Below, in pieces: positions 28,624 to 37,592 of a stretch of 64,000 nt of DNA; the stretch's first letter is position 1, and each line of letters begins with the position of its first letter. The notes below the pieces were generated by a model, which was given only the letters and a program-made list of their open reading frames with translations, searched no databases and was not told the DNA's origin. A program made the position numbers and the translations under genes. Source of the DNA: Sporosarcina sp. BP05 (GTDB lineage Bacteria > Bacillota > Bacilli > Bacillales_A > Planococcaceae); the NCBI RefSeq assembly GCF_014282005.1, contig NZ_JACFTD010000009.1:1-64000 (forward strand), in the 5' to 3' direction.

Positions 28624-29688
28624 TCATTTTGTCGTTCCAATCATCGCTTGCTTGACAAGTATCTCTACAAATTTATCCATATGGGCGAAGCGTGCATCTG
28701 TCGTTTGTCCATTTTTATAGCGGTAATAAATTTGCTGACAAATGACTGCGAGTTTAAAGTACGCAAAGGTACTATAATAATTGATGTTCGTCATGTCCCG
28801 TCCACTTTTCTCCGCGTAACGCGAAATAAATTCTTCCCGTGTGAAAAATCCTTTTTGAATCGTAATCGGCGGTTTACCAAGTCCATGCAGTAGCTGATCC
28901 GGATCATCTGCCTGCATCCAATAACTTAGCGCCGCCCCTACATCCGCAAGTGGATCTCCAACGGTTGTCATTTCCCAGTCAAACAATCCTGTCATCTCAC
29001 AATAATCAGGTGAAAACATTGCATTGTTTAATTTATAGTCATAGTGAATAATCGTTGGTTCAGCTGATTCAGGAATATTGTTTTGCAGCCAAGTGGTTAG
29101 TGCTGCAATTTCCTTAATAGTTGATGTCTTCGCCTTTTCATAGCGCCCAATCCAACCATGGACTTGTCTTTCCAAGAACCCGTCCGGCTTGACCATCTCA
29201 ACAAAAGTCGTTTCTTTATAATCAATAGCATGTAACTCCACAAGTTTATCAATCATAATTTCAGATACTATTCTTCCTAATTCTTCAGGAGAATTCGTAC
29301 CACTCGGAAAGCCTGTATCTAGAACAATTCCGTGCCGTCTCTCCATAATGAAAAACGGGCTACCTATAATTGATGGATCATCACAATAGACAAGTGGTTT
29401 GGGTGCCGTTGGATAAACAGGATGAAGTGCAGCTAGTACATTAAATTCTCGTTCCACATCATGCGCTTTGGCAGCAACTGGACCAAGTGGAGGACGTCGA
29501 AGTACAGCTTGCCAAGTCCCAATTTCAAGTTCATAGGTTAAATTAGAATGGCCCGTTCCAAACTGCCGAATTCCAAGTTCACCTTCTTGTAAATCGGCAC
29601 AATTCTCCCGTAGAAATCGCAAGAGAACTTCTGCGTCCAATCCTTCTCCCTTTCGGACAGGTATCGTATCGTTAGTTGTTGTTATCAC
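28624..29688 (-). CDS. Aminoglycoside-phosphotransferase-fold kinase (ACAD10/11 type)
   Basis: The 354-residue protein has the APH/choline-kinase fold: FGTGHSNLTYEL, the catalytic loop IIHYDYKLNNAMF and the metal-binding LFDWEMTTVGDPLADVG. Homologues are fused or adjacent to acyl-CoA dehydrogenases; human ACAD10/11 kinase domains phosphorylate 4-hydroxyacyl-CoAs. Its place between acyl-CoA dehydrogenase and hydroxyacyl-CoA dehydrogenase genes fits such a role. GTG 29688 is 8 bases after GGGAG, so I prefer it to the GTG at 29697. Confidence 0.82.
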   Translation of the reverse strand: MITTTNDTIPVRKGEGLDAEVLLRFLRENCADLQEGELGIRQFGTGHSNLTYELEIGTWQAVLRRPPLGPVAAKAHDVEREFNVLAALHPVYPTAPKPLVYCDDPSIIGSPFFIMERRHGIVLDTGFPSGTNSPEELGRIVSEIMIDKLVELHAIDYKETTFVEMVKPDGFLERQVHGWIGRYEKAKTSTIKEIAALTTWLQNNIPESAEPTIIHYDYKLNNAMFSPDYCEMTGLFDWEMTTVGDPLADVGAALSYWMQADDPDQLLHGLGKPPITIQKGFFTREEFISRYAEKSGRDMTNINYYSTFAYFKLAVICQQIYYRYKNGQTTDARFAHMDKFVEILVKQAMIGTTK

Positions 29689-29738
29689 CCTAATCACTCC
29701 CTATTCTCTTGATGTTAATTCACCCTTATCAGCCGCGA

Positions 29739-30605
29739 TTAATAGGAATAGAACCCTTGTCCCGTTTTCCGACCTAAATGACCTGCTTCTACTTTCTGCA
29801 CAATACATGCAGGAGGCTTGTCTTCCTGATTTCCCGTTTCCGCGAATTGCTGCTGCATGACAAAATTCACAACATCGGCGCCGGATAGATCAATAAGTTC
29901 AAACGGTCCCAATGGATGCCCGAGCGATTTCTTCACGATTAGATCTATCTCTTTAAAATCAGCAATTCCATTTTCAAAAAGTGCAATTGCTTCTTTATGA
30001 ATAGCGCCTAATATACGGTTTGCGACAAAGCCAGAAATCTCCTTCCGCAAGATGATACCCATCTTACCGATTTGATCGCAAACAGCCAATGCAGTCTGTG
30101 CCGTTTCTTCAGACGTTTCTTCACTCATGACAATTTCCACACACTCCATAACGAGGGGGGGGAAGAAGAAATGTGCGTTACAAACCTTGTCAGGACGTTC
30201 TGTTACTTCTGCAAGCAACGAGTTGACAATGGTTGAACTGTTAGATGCTAAAATTGTATGTTTTGGTGTAAGACGGTCCAGCTCCCTAAACAATTTCATT
30301 TTACTAACTAGTTTTTCTACAATCGCTTCAATTACAAAATCTGCATCTTTCGCGGCTTCGTTTAGATTATCCGTAAACGTGAGATTCTGAAAAGCAATTT
30401 CCTTGTTAGCCGCAGTTAACTTCCCGCTTGCAACCCATTTATCCATACGCTTTTTCAAGCCAGTTTCTGCATCCTTCAGTGCTTCAACATTTACATCCTG
30501 CAATGAAGTTCTATATCCTCCAAGCGCGCACAGCATAGCAATTTGATGCCCCATTTGTCCCGCTCCAACAACTAGAATATGCTTAATTTCATGTGCACTC
30601 ATCAT
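29739..30605 (-). CDS. 3-hydroxyacyl-CoA (3-hydroxybutyryl-CoA) dehydrogenase
   Basis: The 288-residue protein has a Rossmann motif VVGAGQMGHQIA, the ASNSST substrate loop, AHFFFPP (catalytic His; usually HFFNP) and the C-terminal domain KSLGHPLGPFELIDLSGADV. It oxidises 3-hydroxyacyl-CoA with NAD+. The start codon directly follows the TGA of the tetR-like gene, so translation is coupled. The codons for FFFPP form an uninterrupted run of eight C on the coding strand (30155-30162). Confidence 0.9.
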   Translation of the reverse strand: MMSAHEIKHILVVGAGQMGHQIAMLCALGGYRTSLQDVNVEALKDAETGLKKRMDKWVASGKLTAANKEIAFQNLTFTDNLNEAAKDADFVIEAIVEKLVSKMKLFRELDRLTPKHTILASNSSTIVNSLLAEVTERPDKVCNAHFFFPPLVMECVEIVMSEETSEETAQTALAVCDQIGKMGIILRKEISGFVANRILGAIHKEAIALFENGIADFKEIDLIVKKSLGHPLGPFELIDLSGADVVNFVMQQQFAETGNQEDKPPACIVQKVEAGHLGRKTGQGFYSY

Positions 30606-31175
30606 TCATTCCCCCTTCAAATCAATTCCGCGTAAGATGAAATCCATATACATAATCGCAAGCTCTTTTGACGATACATTCCCTGTTGGATCGAACCATT
30701 CATAACTCCAGTTTGTAACTCCCAGAATCGCAAAGGTAGTCATTTTAGGTTCAAGACTTTCACGAAACTCCTTCTTTTCGATACCCTCCTTAATGATTTT
30801 CTCAATAGTGAGATGGAACATTCTGCGTTTGTTTTTTATGACACTACTGTTTTCCTCTGATAAATGACGCATTTCCCTAAAGTAGACACGTACATTTGAA
30901 CCTTGTGTCTGGATATCGTTAATGAGCATCCCCACAATTTCGGTAAGTTGATTTCGGCAACTGTCATTGCTGTCTAAAACCTTCTGTTGTCTGCTTAATA
31001 AATCATCGATATAGCGAAGATGGATATCCATAAGAAGCGTTTCTTTACTCGTGAAATAATAATAAAAGGTCCCTTTCGTCACGCCAAGTGACTCAACGAT
31101 GTCCTGAACAGATGTGGCACTAAAGCCTTTACGCTCAAAAAGTTGAATGCTTTGTCTTGTGATAGCCTCTTTCAT
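30606..31175 (-). CDS. TetR/AcrR-family transcriptional regulator
   Basis: The 189-residue protein has an N-terminal TetR helix-turn-helix (IVESLGVTKGTFYYYFTSKETLL) and an all-helical ligand domain resembling the FadR/KstR2 group. It is encoded inside the beta-oxidation operon, overlapping the SDR gene by ATGA. A 16-base near-palindrome before the first gene of the operon is its probable operator, and an acyl-CoA its probable ligand (inference). Confidence 0.85.
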   Translation of the reverse strand: MKEAITRQSIQLFERKGFSATSVQDIVESLGVTKGTFYYYFTSKETLLMDIHLRYIDDLLSRQQKVLDSNDSCRNQLTEIVGMLINDIQTQGSNVRVYFREMRHLSEENSSVIKNKRRMFHLTIEKIIKEGIEKKEFRESLEPKMTTFAILGVTNWSYEWFDPTGNVSSKELAIMYMDFILRGIDLKGE

Positions 31176-31945
31176 AACGTACTCATTCCACCATCGACAA
31201 GCAGGATATCCCCTGTCACGTAGTCAGATGCTTTCGAAGCCAAGAATAGTGCGACGCCCTTTAAATCTTCTTCAGACCCTAAGCGGTTTAGTGGTGTGGA
31301 ATTAAGGATGTAATCATGCCCCTGTTCAATTGTGGCTTTCGACATTTTGGTTGGGAAAAATCCCGGTGCAATCGCATTGACGTTAATGTTGTGCTGCCCC
31401 CATTTAGCCGCGAGATCTTTCGTAAATGTAATGACTGCTCCTTTACTAGTGTTGTAGCCAATGGTATCCATAAAGCTCGGATGCGTCCCTCCAAGTCCAG
31501 CAACGGATGCGATGTTGATGATTTTCCCGCTTCCTTGCTCAATCATGACCTTTCCAACTTCTTGACTCATCAAAAATGTGCCATTGACGTTTACGTCCAT
31601 TACTTTTCTCCAAGCTTCATACGGCATGTCAACAACAGGCGCACCCCATGTTGCCCCGCTATTATTGACGAGTATGTCGATCGTGCCAAAAATCTCCATC
31701 GTCTCTTCAACTACCCGTTTTACATCTTGCTGTTTCGTCACATCACATGTGAGACCAATCGACCGAACACCTAGTGCTTCCAGTTCTTTACTCATTTCAC
31801 TACAAGCTTCAACATTGCGCGAACACAGCACAACGTTTGCACCTGCTTCCGCAAATCCTCTTGCAATTTGCGCTCCAAGCCCTCTACCTCCACCTGTGAC
31901 GATTGCTGTTTTTCCTGTTAACTTAAAAAGGTCAAGTACGGTCAT
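31172..31945 (-). CDS. Short-chain dehydrogenase/reductase
   Basis: The 257-residue classical SDR has TGGGRGLG, NNSG, catalytic INIASVAG and YNTSK, and the C-terminal YVTGDILLVDGGMSTL. It is gluconate-5-dehydrogenase/FabG-like. AAGGGG precedes the ATG. As second gene of the acyl-CoA operon it may reduce or oxidise a ketoacyl intermediate; the substrate is unknown. Confidence 0.85.
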   Translation of the reverse strand: MTVLDLFKLTGKTAIVTGGGRGLGAQIARGFAEAGANVVLCSRNVEACSEMSKELEALGVRSIGLTCDVTKQQDVKRVVEETMEIFGTIDILVNNSGATWGAPVVDMPYEAWRKVMDVNVNGTFLMSQEVGKVMIEQGSGKIINIASVAGLGGTHPSFMDTIGYNTSKGAVITFTKDLAAKWGQHNINVNAIAPGFFPTKMSKATIEQGHDYILNSTPLNRLGSEEDLKGVALFLASKASDYVTGDILLVDGGMSTL

Positions 31946-31947
31946 TA

Positions 31948-33174
31948 TTAATTCCCCTTTCCGTGAGCGGCATATTTTTTTAGTTCCAGACGTGCGATTT
32001 GATTGCGATGTACTTCATCTGGTCCATCAGCGAGACGCAGCGTTCTAGAATTCGCCCACTGTGCCGCCAATGTATAGTCTCCGCTTACACCCGCTCCGCC
32101 GAATGCCTGAATAGCGCGGTCGATTACACGCAGTGCCATATTCGGCGCTGTCACTTTAATCATCGCGATTTCCGCTCTCGCTTCTTTATTGCCAACCGTG
32201 TCCATCATATAAGCTGCTTTTAACGTCAAAAGACGTGCCTGCTCGATGTCGATGCGTGATTCTGCAATCCATTCCCGAATGACGCCTTGCTCGGCAATTG
32301 ATTTCCCGAATGCAGTACGTTGTTGGACACGAATACACATTTCTTCAAGCGCACGTTCAGCAGCACCAATTAACCGCATGCAGTGATGAATTCGCCCAGG
32401 TCCTAGGCGCCCTTGTGCGATTGCGAATCCTTTTCCTTCGCCCCACAACATGTTTTCCGCCGGTACACGAACATTGTCAAATGTGATTTCCGCATGTCCG
32501 TGCGGCGCATGATCATAGCCAAATACAGAAAGCATTCTCTCAATCTTGACTCCGGGTGTATCAAGTGGCACTAAAATCATCGACTGTTGCTCGTATTGCG
32601 CAGCATTAGGATCGTTCTTGCCCATAAAAATAGCCACTTTACAACGTGGATCGCCTGCGCCGGACGTCCACCATTTACGCCCATTTACTATATACGCGTC
32701 CCCGTCACTGATAATGCTTGACTCAATGTTTGTTGCGTCGCTTGAAGCGACATCCGGTTCAGTCATCGCAAAACATGAACGGATTTCGCCATCTAAAAGC
32801 GGTTCGAGCCATTGTTTTTTCTGCGCTTGCGTTCCATACCGCACAAGTACTTCCATGTTTCCCGTGTCAGGTGCGTTGCAGTTAAATACTTCTGGACCAA
32901 TTAAGGAACGGCCCATAATTTCGCATAGTGGTGCATATTCTATATTGGTAAGGCCTGCACCCAGTTCACTGTCCGGGAGAAACAAGTTCCATAGGCCTTT
33001 CTCGCGTGCCTTCGCTTTCAACTCTTCCATAATTGGCGGATTTTGTGCCCAGCGATTTTCTTGCGCATTTAACTGTTCGTCAAAAATCTTTTCATTCGGA
33101 TAAACAAATTCGTCCATAAACGCTGTCAACTTCTGTTGTAATTCAATCGTCTTTTCCGAATATGAAAAATTCAT
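31948..33174 (-). CDS. Acyl-CoA dehydrogenase (408 residues)
   Basis: This acyl-CoA dehydrogenase shows [31 protein letters not shown] and the C-terminal [37 protein letters not shown]. The ADGPDEVH variant of the C-terminal motif is typical of the ACAD11-like group, which often travels with the APH-type kinase found three genes downstream. It is first in the operon. I start at 33174 (MNFSYSEKT), with GGAG 7 bases upstream; a longer frame has no ribosome site. Confidence 0.88.
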   Translation of the reverse strand: MNFSYSEKTIELQQKLTAFMDEFVYPNEKIFDEQLNAQENRWAQNPPIMEELKAKAREKGLWNLFLPDSELGAGLTNIEYAPLCEIMGRSLIGPEVFNCNAPDTGNMEVLVRYGTQAQKKQWLEPLLDGEIRSCFAMTEPDVASSDATNIESSIISDGDAYIVNGRKWWTSGAGDPRCKVAIFMGKNDPNAAQYEQQSMILVPLDTPGVKIERMLSVFGYDHAPHGHAEITFDNVRVPAENMLWGEGKGFAIAQGRLGPGRIHHCMRLIGAAERALEEMCIRVQQRTAFGKSIAEQGVIREWIAESRIDIEQARLLTLKAAYMMDTVGNKEARAEIAMIKVTAPNMALRVIDRAIQAFGGAGVSGDYTLAAQWANSRTLRLADGPDEVHRNQIARLELKKYAAHGKGN

Positions 33175-33212
33175 GATTATTCTCCATCCTTTCATTCTAT
33201 GAACAATATGTG

Positions 33213-33228
33213 TACTAACCGGTTGGTA
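33213..33228. promoter_or_regulatory. Near-palindromic operator of the acyl-CoA operon
   Basis: TACTAACCGGTTGGTA is a 16-base palindrome with one mismatched pair, about 40 bases upstream of the first start codon. The CCGG-centred layout is typical of TetR-family operators. Confidence 0.65.
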
Positions 33229-33295
33229 TGTTCAGAATATAGTAACTAATCAATATTTTAATACTTACTAGTTCAATAATCAAGTATATGGCTAA

Positions 33296-33391
33296 ATAAG
33301 GGATTCCATCATATTCGCTTCGGCGCTCGGGTATGCCTCCCGCCCCATTTATGGCGCCTTCGATAAGTGTATTTAGGTATTCATTTTTCAA
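33296..33391 (+). repeat. Degenerate dispersed repeat, copy 3
   Basis: Contains GGATTCCATCATATTCGCTT, CGGCGCTCGGGTATGCC, GGCGCCTTCGATAAG and AGGTATTCATTTTTCAAC. It aligns to copies at 8299 and 34504. Confidence 0.55.
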
Positions 33392-33417
33392 CAATAGTGT
33401 TAGGGAAACAAAATATA

Positions 33418-33452
33418 AAAAGGCGCCAGCTATGTAGACGCTGACGCCTTTC
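33418..33452 (-). terminator. Terminator of corA
   Basis: On the minus strand AAAGGCGTCAGC pairs with GCTGGCGCCTTT with one mismatch, followed by a TTTTTATATTTT tail. Confidence 0.78.
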
Positions 33453-33482
33453 GATAAATCTATCCATACAAACGACTACCAT

Positions 33483-34445
33483 TCACGATTTAAACATACC
33501 CAACCAACCTTTATATTTAAACAACGCCAACATAGATGTCCCTATTACAAGCATAACAATTAATACGATGATGTATCCATATCGCCAAGTAAGTTCCGGC
33601 ATGAACTCAAAATTCATCCCGTACACACCCGCTATAAATGTCAGGGGAATAAAAACGGACGATACAATCGTCAGTATCATCATAATACGGTTCATCTGAT
33701 TCGAGTTAATCGATAATTGGCTGTCCCTAATATCGGTTGTTAGCTCCCGATTCGATTCAAGAATATCTCCAAGTCGCAGCAAATTATCATAGATATCACT
33801 AAAATATGCTTGTTCATTCGCGGATAAATTTATCCGTTCTGAGTTTATTACCCTATGTAGAAGTTCATGCATCGGCAAGATTGTTCGCCTTAATCGCAAT
33901 AAATTGCTGCGGACTTCAAATACAGAGTCCATGGATAAATGAACCGTTGACGGCGAAAGCATGTCTTCAATATCATCCAGATGATCTTCTATTTTATAAA
34001 GCACCGGGAAATAATCATCGACAACTTTATCAATGATCTGATGCGCAACGAAAACATGCCCCTTCTTCCATCTCCCTGGATTCTGAATAATCTTTTCCCT
34101 CGCATTTTCTAGCCCCTGAACCGCCGTGTAATGAAAAGTGATGACATAGTTTTTTCCGAGATACAGATTTATCTCTTCAGCTTTTATCGTTTCATGATTT
34201 ATGGCATGCAATACAAAGAACGCATAGTCATCATAATAATCCAATTTCGGTCGTTGAAGACGGTTCAAACAATCTTCAATAGTAAGTGGATGAAATTCAA
34301 AAAACGAATGCAACAAAGAAGCCTCTACTTCTTCTGGATTTTCAAAATCCACCCAGTACCATTTGAATTGACGAGTATGTATGTCTTCTAGCGGAAAATC
34401 AAACAATAATTTATTCTCTTCTGTAAGCCCCATCGTTCGGATCAA
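33483..34445 (-). CDS. corA: CorA-family magnesium/cobalt transporter
   Basis: The 320-residue protein has the CorA cytoplasmic funnel domain, two C-terminal membrane helices and the signature loop VYGMNFEFMPEL (YGMNF) after the first. CorA pentamers let Mg2+ and other divalent cations in. The start is probably TTG 34445, about 5 bases after AAGGTG; ATG 34433 is an alternative. Monocistronic, with its own terminator. Confidence 0.9.
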   Translation of the reverse strand: MIRTMGLTEENKLLFDFPLEDIHTRQFKWYWVDFENPEEVEASLLHSFFEFHPLTIEDCLNRLQRPKLDYYDDYAFFVLHAINHETIKAEEINLYLGKNYVITFHYTAVQGLENAREKIIQNPGRWKKGHVFVAHQIIDKVVDDYFPVLYKIEDHLDDIEDMLSPSTVHLSMDSVFEVRSNLLRLRRTILPMHELLHRVINSERINLSANEQAYFSDIYDNLLRLGDILESNRELTTDIRDSQLSINSNQMNRIMMILTIVSSVFIPLTFIAGVYGMNFEFMPELTWRYGYIIVLIVMLVIGTSMLALFKYKGWLGMFKS

Positions 34446-34503
34446 ACAAACACCTTCTTTCTAACTCAACAAACCTTATTAAATAGTAGTAAATATAATG
34501 GCA

Positions 34504-34560
34504 TAAAGAATTCCATTGAATTCGCTACGGCGCTAGGGGATGCCTTGGTTCGATTTATAT
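34504..34560 (+). repeat. Degenerate dispersed repeat, copy 4
   Basis: AAAGAATTCCATTGAATTCG, CTACGGCGCTAGGGGATGCC, then TTCGATTTATAT. This is the cleanest copy of the family core. Confidence 0.55.
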
Positions 34561-34667
34561 AGTATACAAAAGAAAATCATTAACCGCATTGATTGCAATC
34601 TTATTATCCTAGTATGAATACCCACAAGTTATCCCAAACTCTATGTAGAACTTTACCTATTGTCAAC

Positions 34668-35012
34668 ATGGGAGGCGTTACTATTCAAGAACTTAGAATT
34701 ATATTTCCCACTCGTAAAACACTAATTATCGCCGGGATTCTTCTTTTGTTATTGGCCGTTGTTGATTCATTCTTCACTGATTTTGGCATTCAAAAACAGT
34801 ATATCACTGAAGCAAATCCATTAATGGCGTTCATCTACGACACAAGCATTCTAGGGTTTTACGCCCTTAAAATTAGTTTGCCCTGTGTTTTACTCTATTT
34901 ACTGACAATGATTGAACCGAAAAGGTATTTAAAACTATTGATTGGATCCGCACTTCTGCTGTACAGTGTCGTTCTAGTTCAGCATATTTATTGGCTTTCA
35001 TTAGTCTTTTAG
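34668..35012 (+). CDS. DUF5658-like small membrane protein
   Basis: About 110-115 residues with three or four membrane helices. The pattern VVDSFFTDFGIQKQYITEANPLMAFIYD matches DUF5658 proteins, whose function is unknown. The start is unusual: ATG 34668 has no ribosome site, whereas GGGAGG at 34671-34676 would place initiation at ATT 34683 after 6 bases. Frame and C-terminus are secure. Confidence 0.65.
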   Translation: MGGVTIQELRIIFPTRKTLIIAGILLLLLAVVDSFFTDFGIQKQYITEANPLMAFIYDTSILGFYALKISLPCVLLYLLTMIEPKRYLKLLIGSALLLYSVVLVQHIYWLSLVF

Positions 35013-35030
35013 GACTAAGAACCAAAAAAC

Positions 35031-35060
35031 AGACACCACTCAATCGACTAAGTGGTGTCT
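35031..35060 (+). terminator. Terminator-like hairpin
   Basis: AGACACCACT and AGTGGTGTCT pair around a 10-base loop. The tail ATTTGTCG is a weak T-run. Confidence 0.5.
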
Positions 35061-35121
35061 ATTTGTCGTCTACGAAATTATAAAATCTCGTACTGTGGAT
35101 GAGTTGAACGTAGAGATTTTA

Positions 35122-35182
35122 CGTCTAGACTGCAGCGCCTAGCCCCTCGAGCCGCTTGTGTCTTGTCGGGGCTGAACAGGCT
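35122..35182 (+). repeat. Truncated GTCTAG...GCGCC dispersed repeat
   Basis: GTCTAGACTGCAGCGCCTAG followed by CCCCTCGAG and CTTGTCGGGGCTGA corresponds to the inverted copy at 56876-56996. The other end is missing. Confidence 0.65.
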
Positions 35183-35202
35183 CTTGAGCTTTAGTTCTTT
35201 TG

Positions 35203-35520
35203 TTATTTTAGTTGTTGTTTGTACTCGGTGTACTCCTGATGAAGGGCTGTAACTTCACTAGGTTCAGCAGGTGTAATCGAGCACCAGCCATGTTGAAATT
35301 GCAGATCATACAATTTCCGATGTTGCTGCGATGTTTCTTTCATCATATCAAATAGTAACGAGTAGTACTTTGCATTACTCGCTTCAGGCATAGCAATTGC
35401 GTAGGAGTTGCACATATTTTTTTCTGTGGCTAATGCTGTACTTAACAGATCAGAATCATTAACCGCGGACTTTTTAGAAAGCTGAGTTTTAGGATTTTGA
35501 ATTTTTTTAGAAGAAGTCAT
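35203..35520 (-). CDS. Spore coat protein, CotF-like helical domain
   Basis: The 105-residue helical protein (LLSTALATEKNMCNSYAIAMPEASNAKYYSLLFDMMKETSQQHRKLYDL) resembles the ferritin-like CotF/YhcQ coat family. It overlaps the preceding Gln-rich gene by ATGA, and both share this kind of domain, so they are one operon probably expressed late in sporulation in the mother cell (inference). The final residues, HGWCSITPAEPSEVTALHQEY, are typical of the family. Confidence 0.75.
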   Translation of the reverse strand: MTSSKKIQNPKTQLSKKSAVNDSDLLSTALATEKNMCNSYAIAMPEASNAKYYSLLFDMMKETSQQHRKLYDLQFQHGWCSITPAEPSEVTALHQEYTEYKQQLK

Positions 35521-36281
35521 TGCACATTACCCCCGTTTTCATTCAGGATAGTTAGCAAATTATCATAGTGCGTCAAGTGCATTTTCCCTGCTTCATCGAA
35601 TTGACGCTTCAAATCGGGCAGTTGGCAGTTTTGAGTGGCTTGTCGATACTGTTTCACCGCTAGCAAATTCGAATTCAGCATATTTTGCAAATAGCCAATG
35701 TCTGATGTAGACACCATCCTTGGGCGCTCAAAATAAAGTATCTTCTGTTGTTCCTGTGGTTCGGGTTGCTTTGATTCTTGTGATAGGGGCGGTTGTTGTT
35801 GTTGTTGTTGTTCCGGTTGTTGCTGCTGCGGCGGTTGTTCTGCCTGTTGCTCCTGCGGCGGTTGTTCTGCCTGTTGCTGCTGCGGCGGTTGTTCTGCCTG
35901 TTGCTGCTGTGGCGGTTGTTCTGCCTGTTGCTGCTGCGGCGGTTGTTCTGCCTGTTGCTGCTGCGGCGGTTGTTCTGCCTGTTGCTCCTGCGGCGGTTGT
36001 TCTGCCTGTTGCTGCTGCGGCGGTTGTTCTGCCTGTTGCTCCTGCGGCGGTTGTTCTGCCTGTTGCTGCTGCGGCGGTTGTTCTGCCTGTTGCTCCTGCG
36101 GCGGTTGTTCCGGTTGTTGCTGCTGCGGCGGTTGTTCTGCCTGTTGCATCTGCTGCGATTTTTGTTGCTGTTGTTCTTCTTGTTCTTGCTGTTGAATCTG
36201 TATCTGCAGTTCGAGTTGTTGAAGTTGTATTTGCAGTTTCTTTAGTTGTTGAAGCTGTTGTTGTGATTGCGCAGACTCCAC
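35517..36281 (-). CDS. Gln/Pro-rich repeat protein with C-terminal CotF-like domain
   Basis: The 254-residue product has three parts: a Gln/Leu-rich N-terminal coiled-coil-like region (1-47), twelve 9-residue repeats of AEQPPQQQQ or AEQPPQEQQ (48-155), then a linker and a helical CotF-like domain (about 185-254, DIGYLQNMLNSNLLAVKQYR). The start is GTG, 7 bases after GGGAG. The C-terminal domain and coupling to the next gene suggest a spore coat role. The repeat tract likely varies in length between strains. Confidence 0.75.
   Translation of the reverse strand: MESAQSQQQLQQLKKLQIQLQQLELQIQIQQQEQEEQQQQKSQQMQQAEQPPQQQQPEQPPQEQQAEQPPQQQQAEQPPQEQQAEQPPQQQQAEQPPQEQQAEQPPQQQQAEQPPQQQQAEQPPQQQQAEQPPQQQQAEQPPQEQQAEQPPQQQQPEQQQQQQPPLSQESKQPEPQEQQKILYFERPRMVSTSDIGYLQNMLNSNLLAVKQYRQATQNCQLPDLKRQFDEAGKMHLTHYDNLLTILNENGGNVQ
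35817..36140 (-). repeat. Twelve 27-base tandem repeats inside a coat-like gene
   Basis: Each 27-base unit encodes AEQPPQ(Q/E)QQ, with PEQ in place of AEQ in one unit. The pure, GC-rich repeat creates long spurious frames on both strands. Confidence 0.9.
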
Positions 36282-36577
36282 ACTTCTTAGCTCCCTTCAA
36301 ACAATTTACCTTTAGTATGAATCTTGATTCAGATATTATACCGTCTGAAGTGAAAATACCAGGCTATGAATGAATCAATTCAGAATCGAATCATGTCCTG
36401 GTACCATTTAAATAGATTGTTGCTAAACAGGAACACGCTTCGGTTTACGTCTCATATAGTATAAGTAGAGGAATTGCCATTGGATTCTGACCGTTATTGA
36501 TCCTAACAAATGTATAAAAAAATCGAATAATACAATTCCACATGGTTCGTATTATGACGAAAAGGAGCAATTAAAGA

Positions 36578-37195
36578 ATGAATCCGCTATTTTCGATTTG
36601 GACACAGCCGAGCAACACAATTCGATATATTATCAATCATAAATCGATGATGTATCCATTTATGTTAATTTCCATTTCCGCGCTTATCAATAGCATTATG
36701 GCATTTGCAGACTTAGGCTTATTTAACGGTTTGTCATTATTTACAACACTCGTTGTCGTTCTTTTTTCTAGCTTATTTTCAGGGCTGGCTAGCTGGGGCA
36801 TAATTATAGTTGCGTATACGTGGATTGGTAAATTATTAGGCGGGACAGGAACAATGCGAAAAATGGGACTCGCGACTGGGGCCAGTACAATCCCTATGAT
36901 TTGGACAGCGCCTATAGGATTCATCGCAATTTCCCTCTACGGACAGCAGCTTTTCGCTACACCAACTGGCCCGCTAGGTACCAATATGTCCGTGGGCTTC
37001 TACTTCTTTCAAACCTGGATTATGTTAGCTATTTCTATCTTCTGCCTTACTGTAGAAAGTAAAGCAATTGGAATTGTTCACAACTTCTCTGCATGGCGCG
37101 GTTTTGGCACAATGATGTTATTTATGTGCTTTATAGTCGTTATTTCAATCATTATCCTTGGGTCCATATTTTCAATTCTTCTTGCTAGCATTTAG
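36578..37195 (+). CDS. Yip1-domain membrane protein
   Basis: The 205-residue protein starts MNPLFSIWTQPSNTIRYIINH, the usual opening of bacterial Yip1-family proteins, then has five membrane helices including SLFSGLASWGIIIVAYTWIGKLLGGTGT. GGAG lies 10 bases before the ATG. Function is not established for this bacterial group. Single-gene unit with its own terminator. Confidence 0.75.
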   Translation: MNPLFSIWTQPSNTIRYIINHKSMMYPFMLISISALINSIMAFADLGLFNGLSLFTTLVVVLFSSLFSGLASWGIIIVAYTWIGKLLGGTGTMRKMGLATGASTIPMIWTAPIGFIAISLYGQQLFATPTGPLGTNMSVGFYFFQTWIMLAISIFCLTVESKAIGIVHNFSAWRGFGTMMLFMCFIVVISIIILGSIFSILLASI

Positions 37196-37212
37196 TTATC
37201 ATTTAAGAATGA

Positions 37213-37241
37213 TAAAGCCATTCTGTTACGAATGGCTTTTT
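37213..37241 (+). terminator. Terminator of the Yip1-domain gene
   Basis: AAAGCCATTC and GAATGGCTTT pair around a 6-base loop, followed by TTTTA. Confidence 0.82.
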
Positions 37242-37592
37242 ACGTATTTACTTCGAAGGTTGTCTACCATTTAAAAACTTCAGATTAAACGACAAAGTTC
37301 TATGTTTTTCACCACATAACGCTATTATTCTAGTAAATCCGTTTACGATAAAAATTTTATTACTTTTCTAAACAAATAAATAACCCCATATTCTTCTAGA
37401 TGAATTGCATAAATTCCTACTTCAGAAATCGCCTTTTAATCGAATGAAACTCTGGTACTATTGGTTTTCCAACCTATATTCAGCCATAAACACTCCCCTC
37501 GTTTTGGTTCACCTTAATTCCTCTACCTTCCTATTTTACTTTTCTTCAATAATCGGTCCCTTCATATAGAATATTATGACATGTTCAATTCT

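Noticed and set aside
35720-36373. Long frames on the opposite strand and other frames across the coat-gene repeat (Val/Ala-rich, Leu/Arg-rich, Thr/Ala-rich products)
   Set aside because: They are produced by the pure 27-base repeat, lack ribosome sites and have no domain; the frame with the CotF-like C-terminus is the real one.
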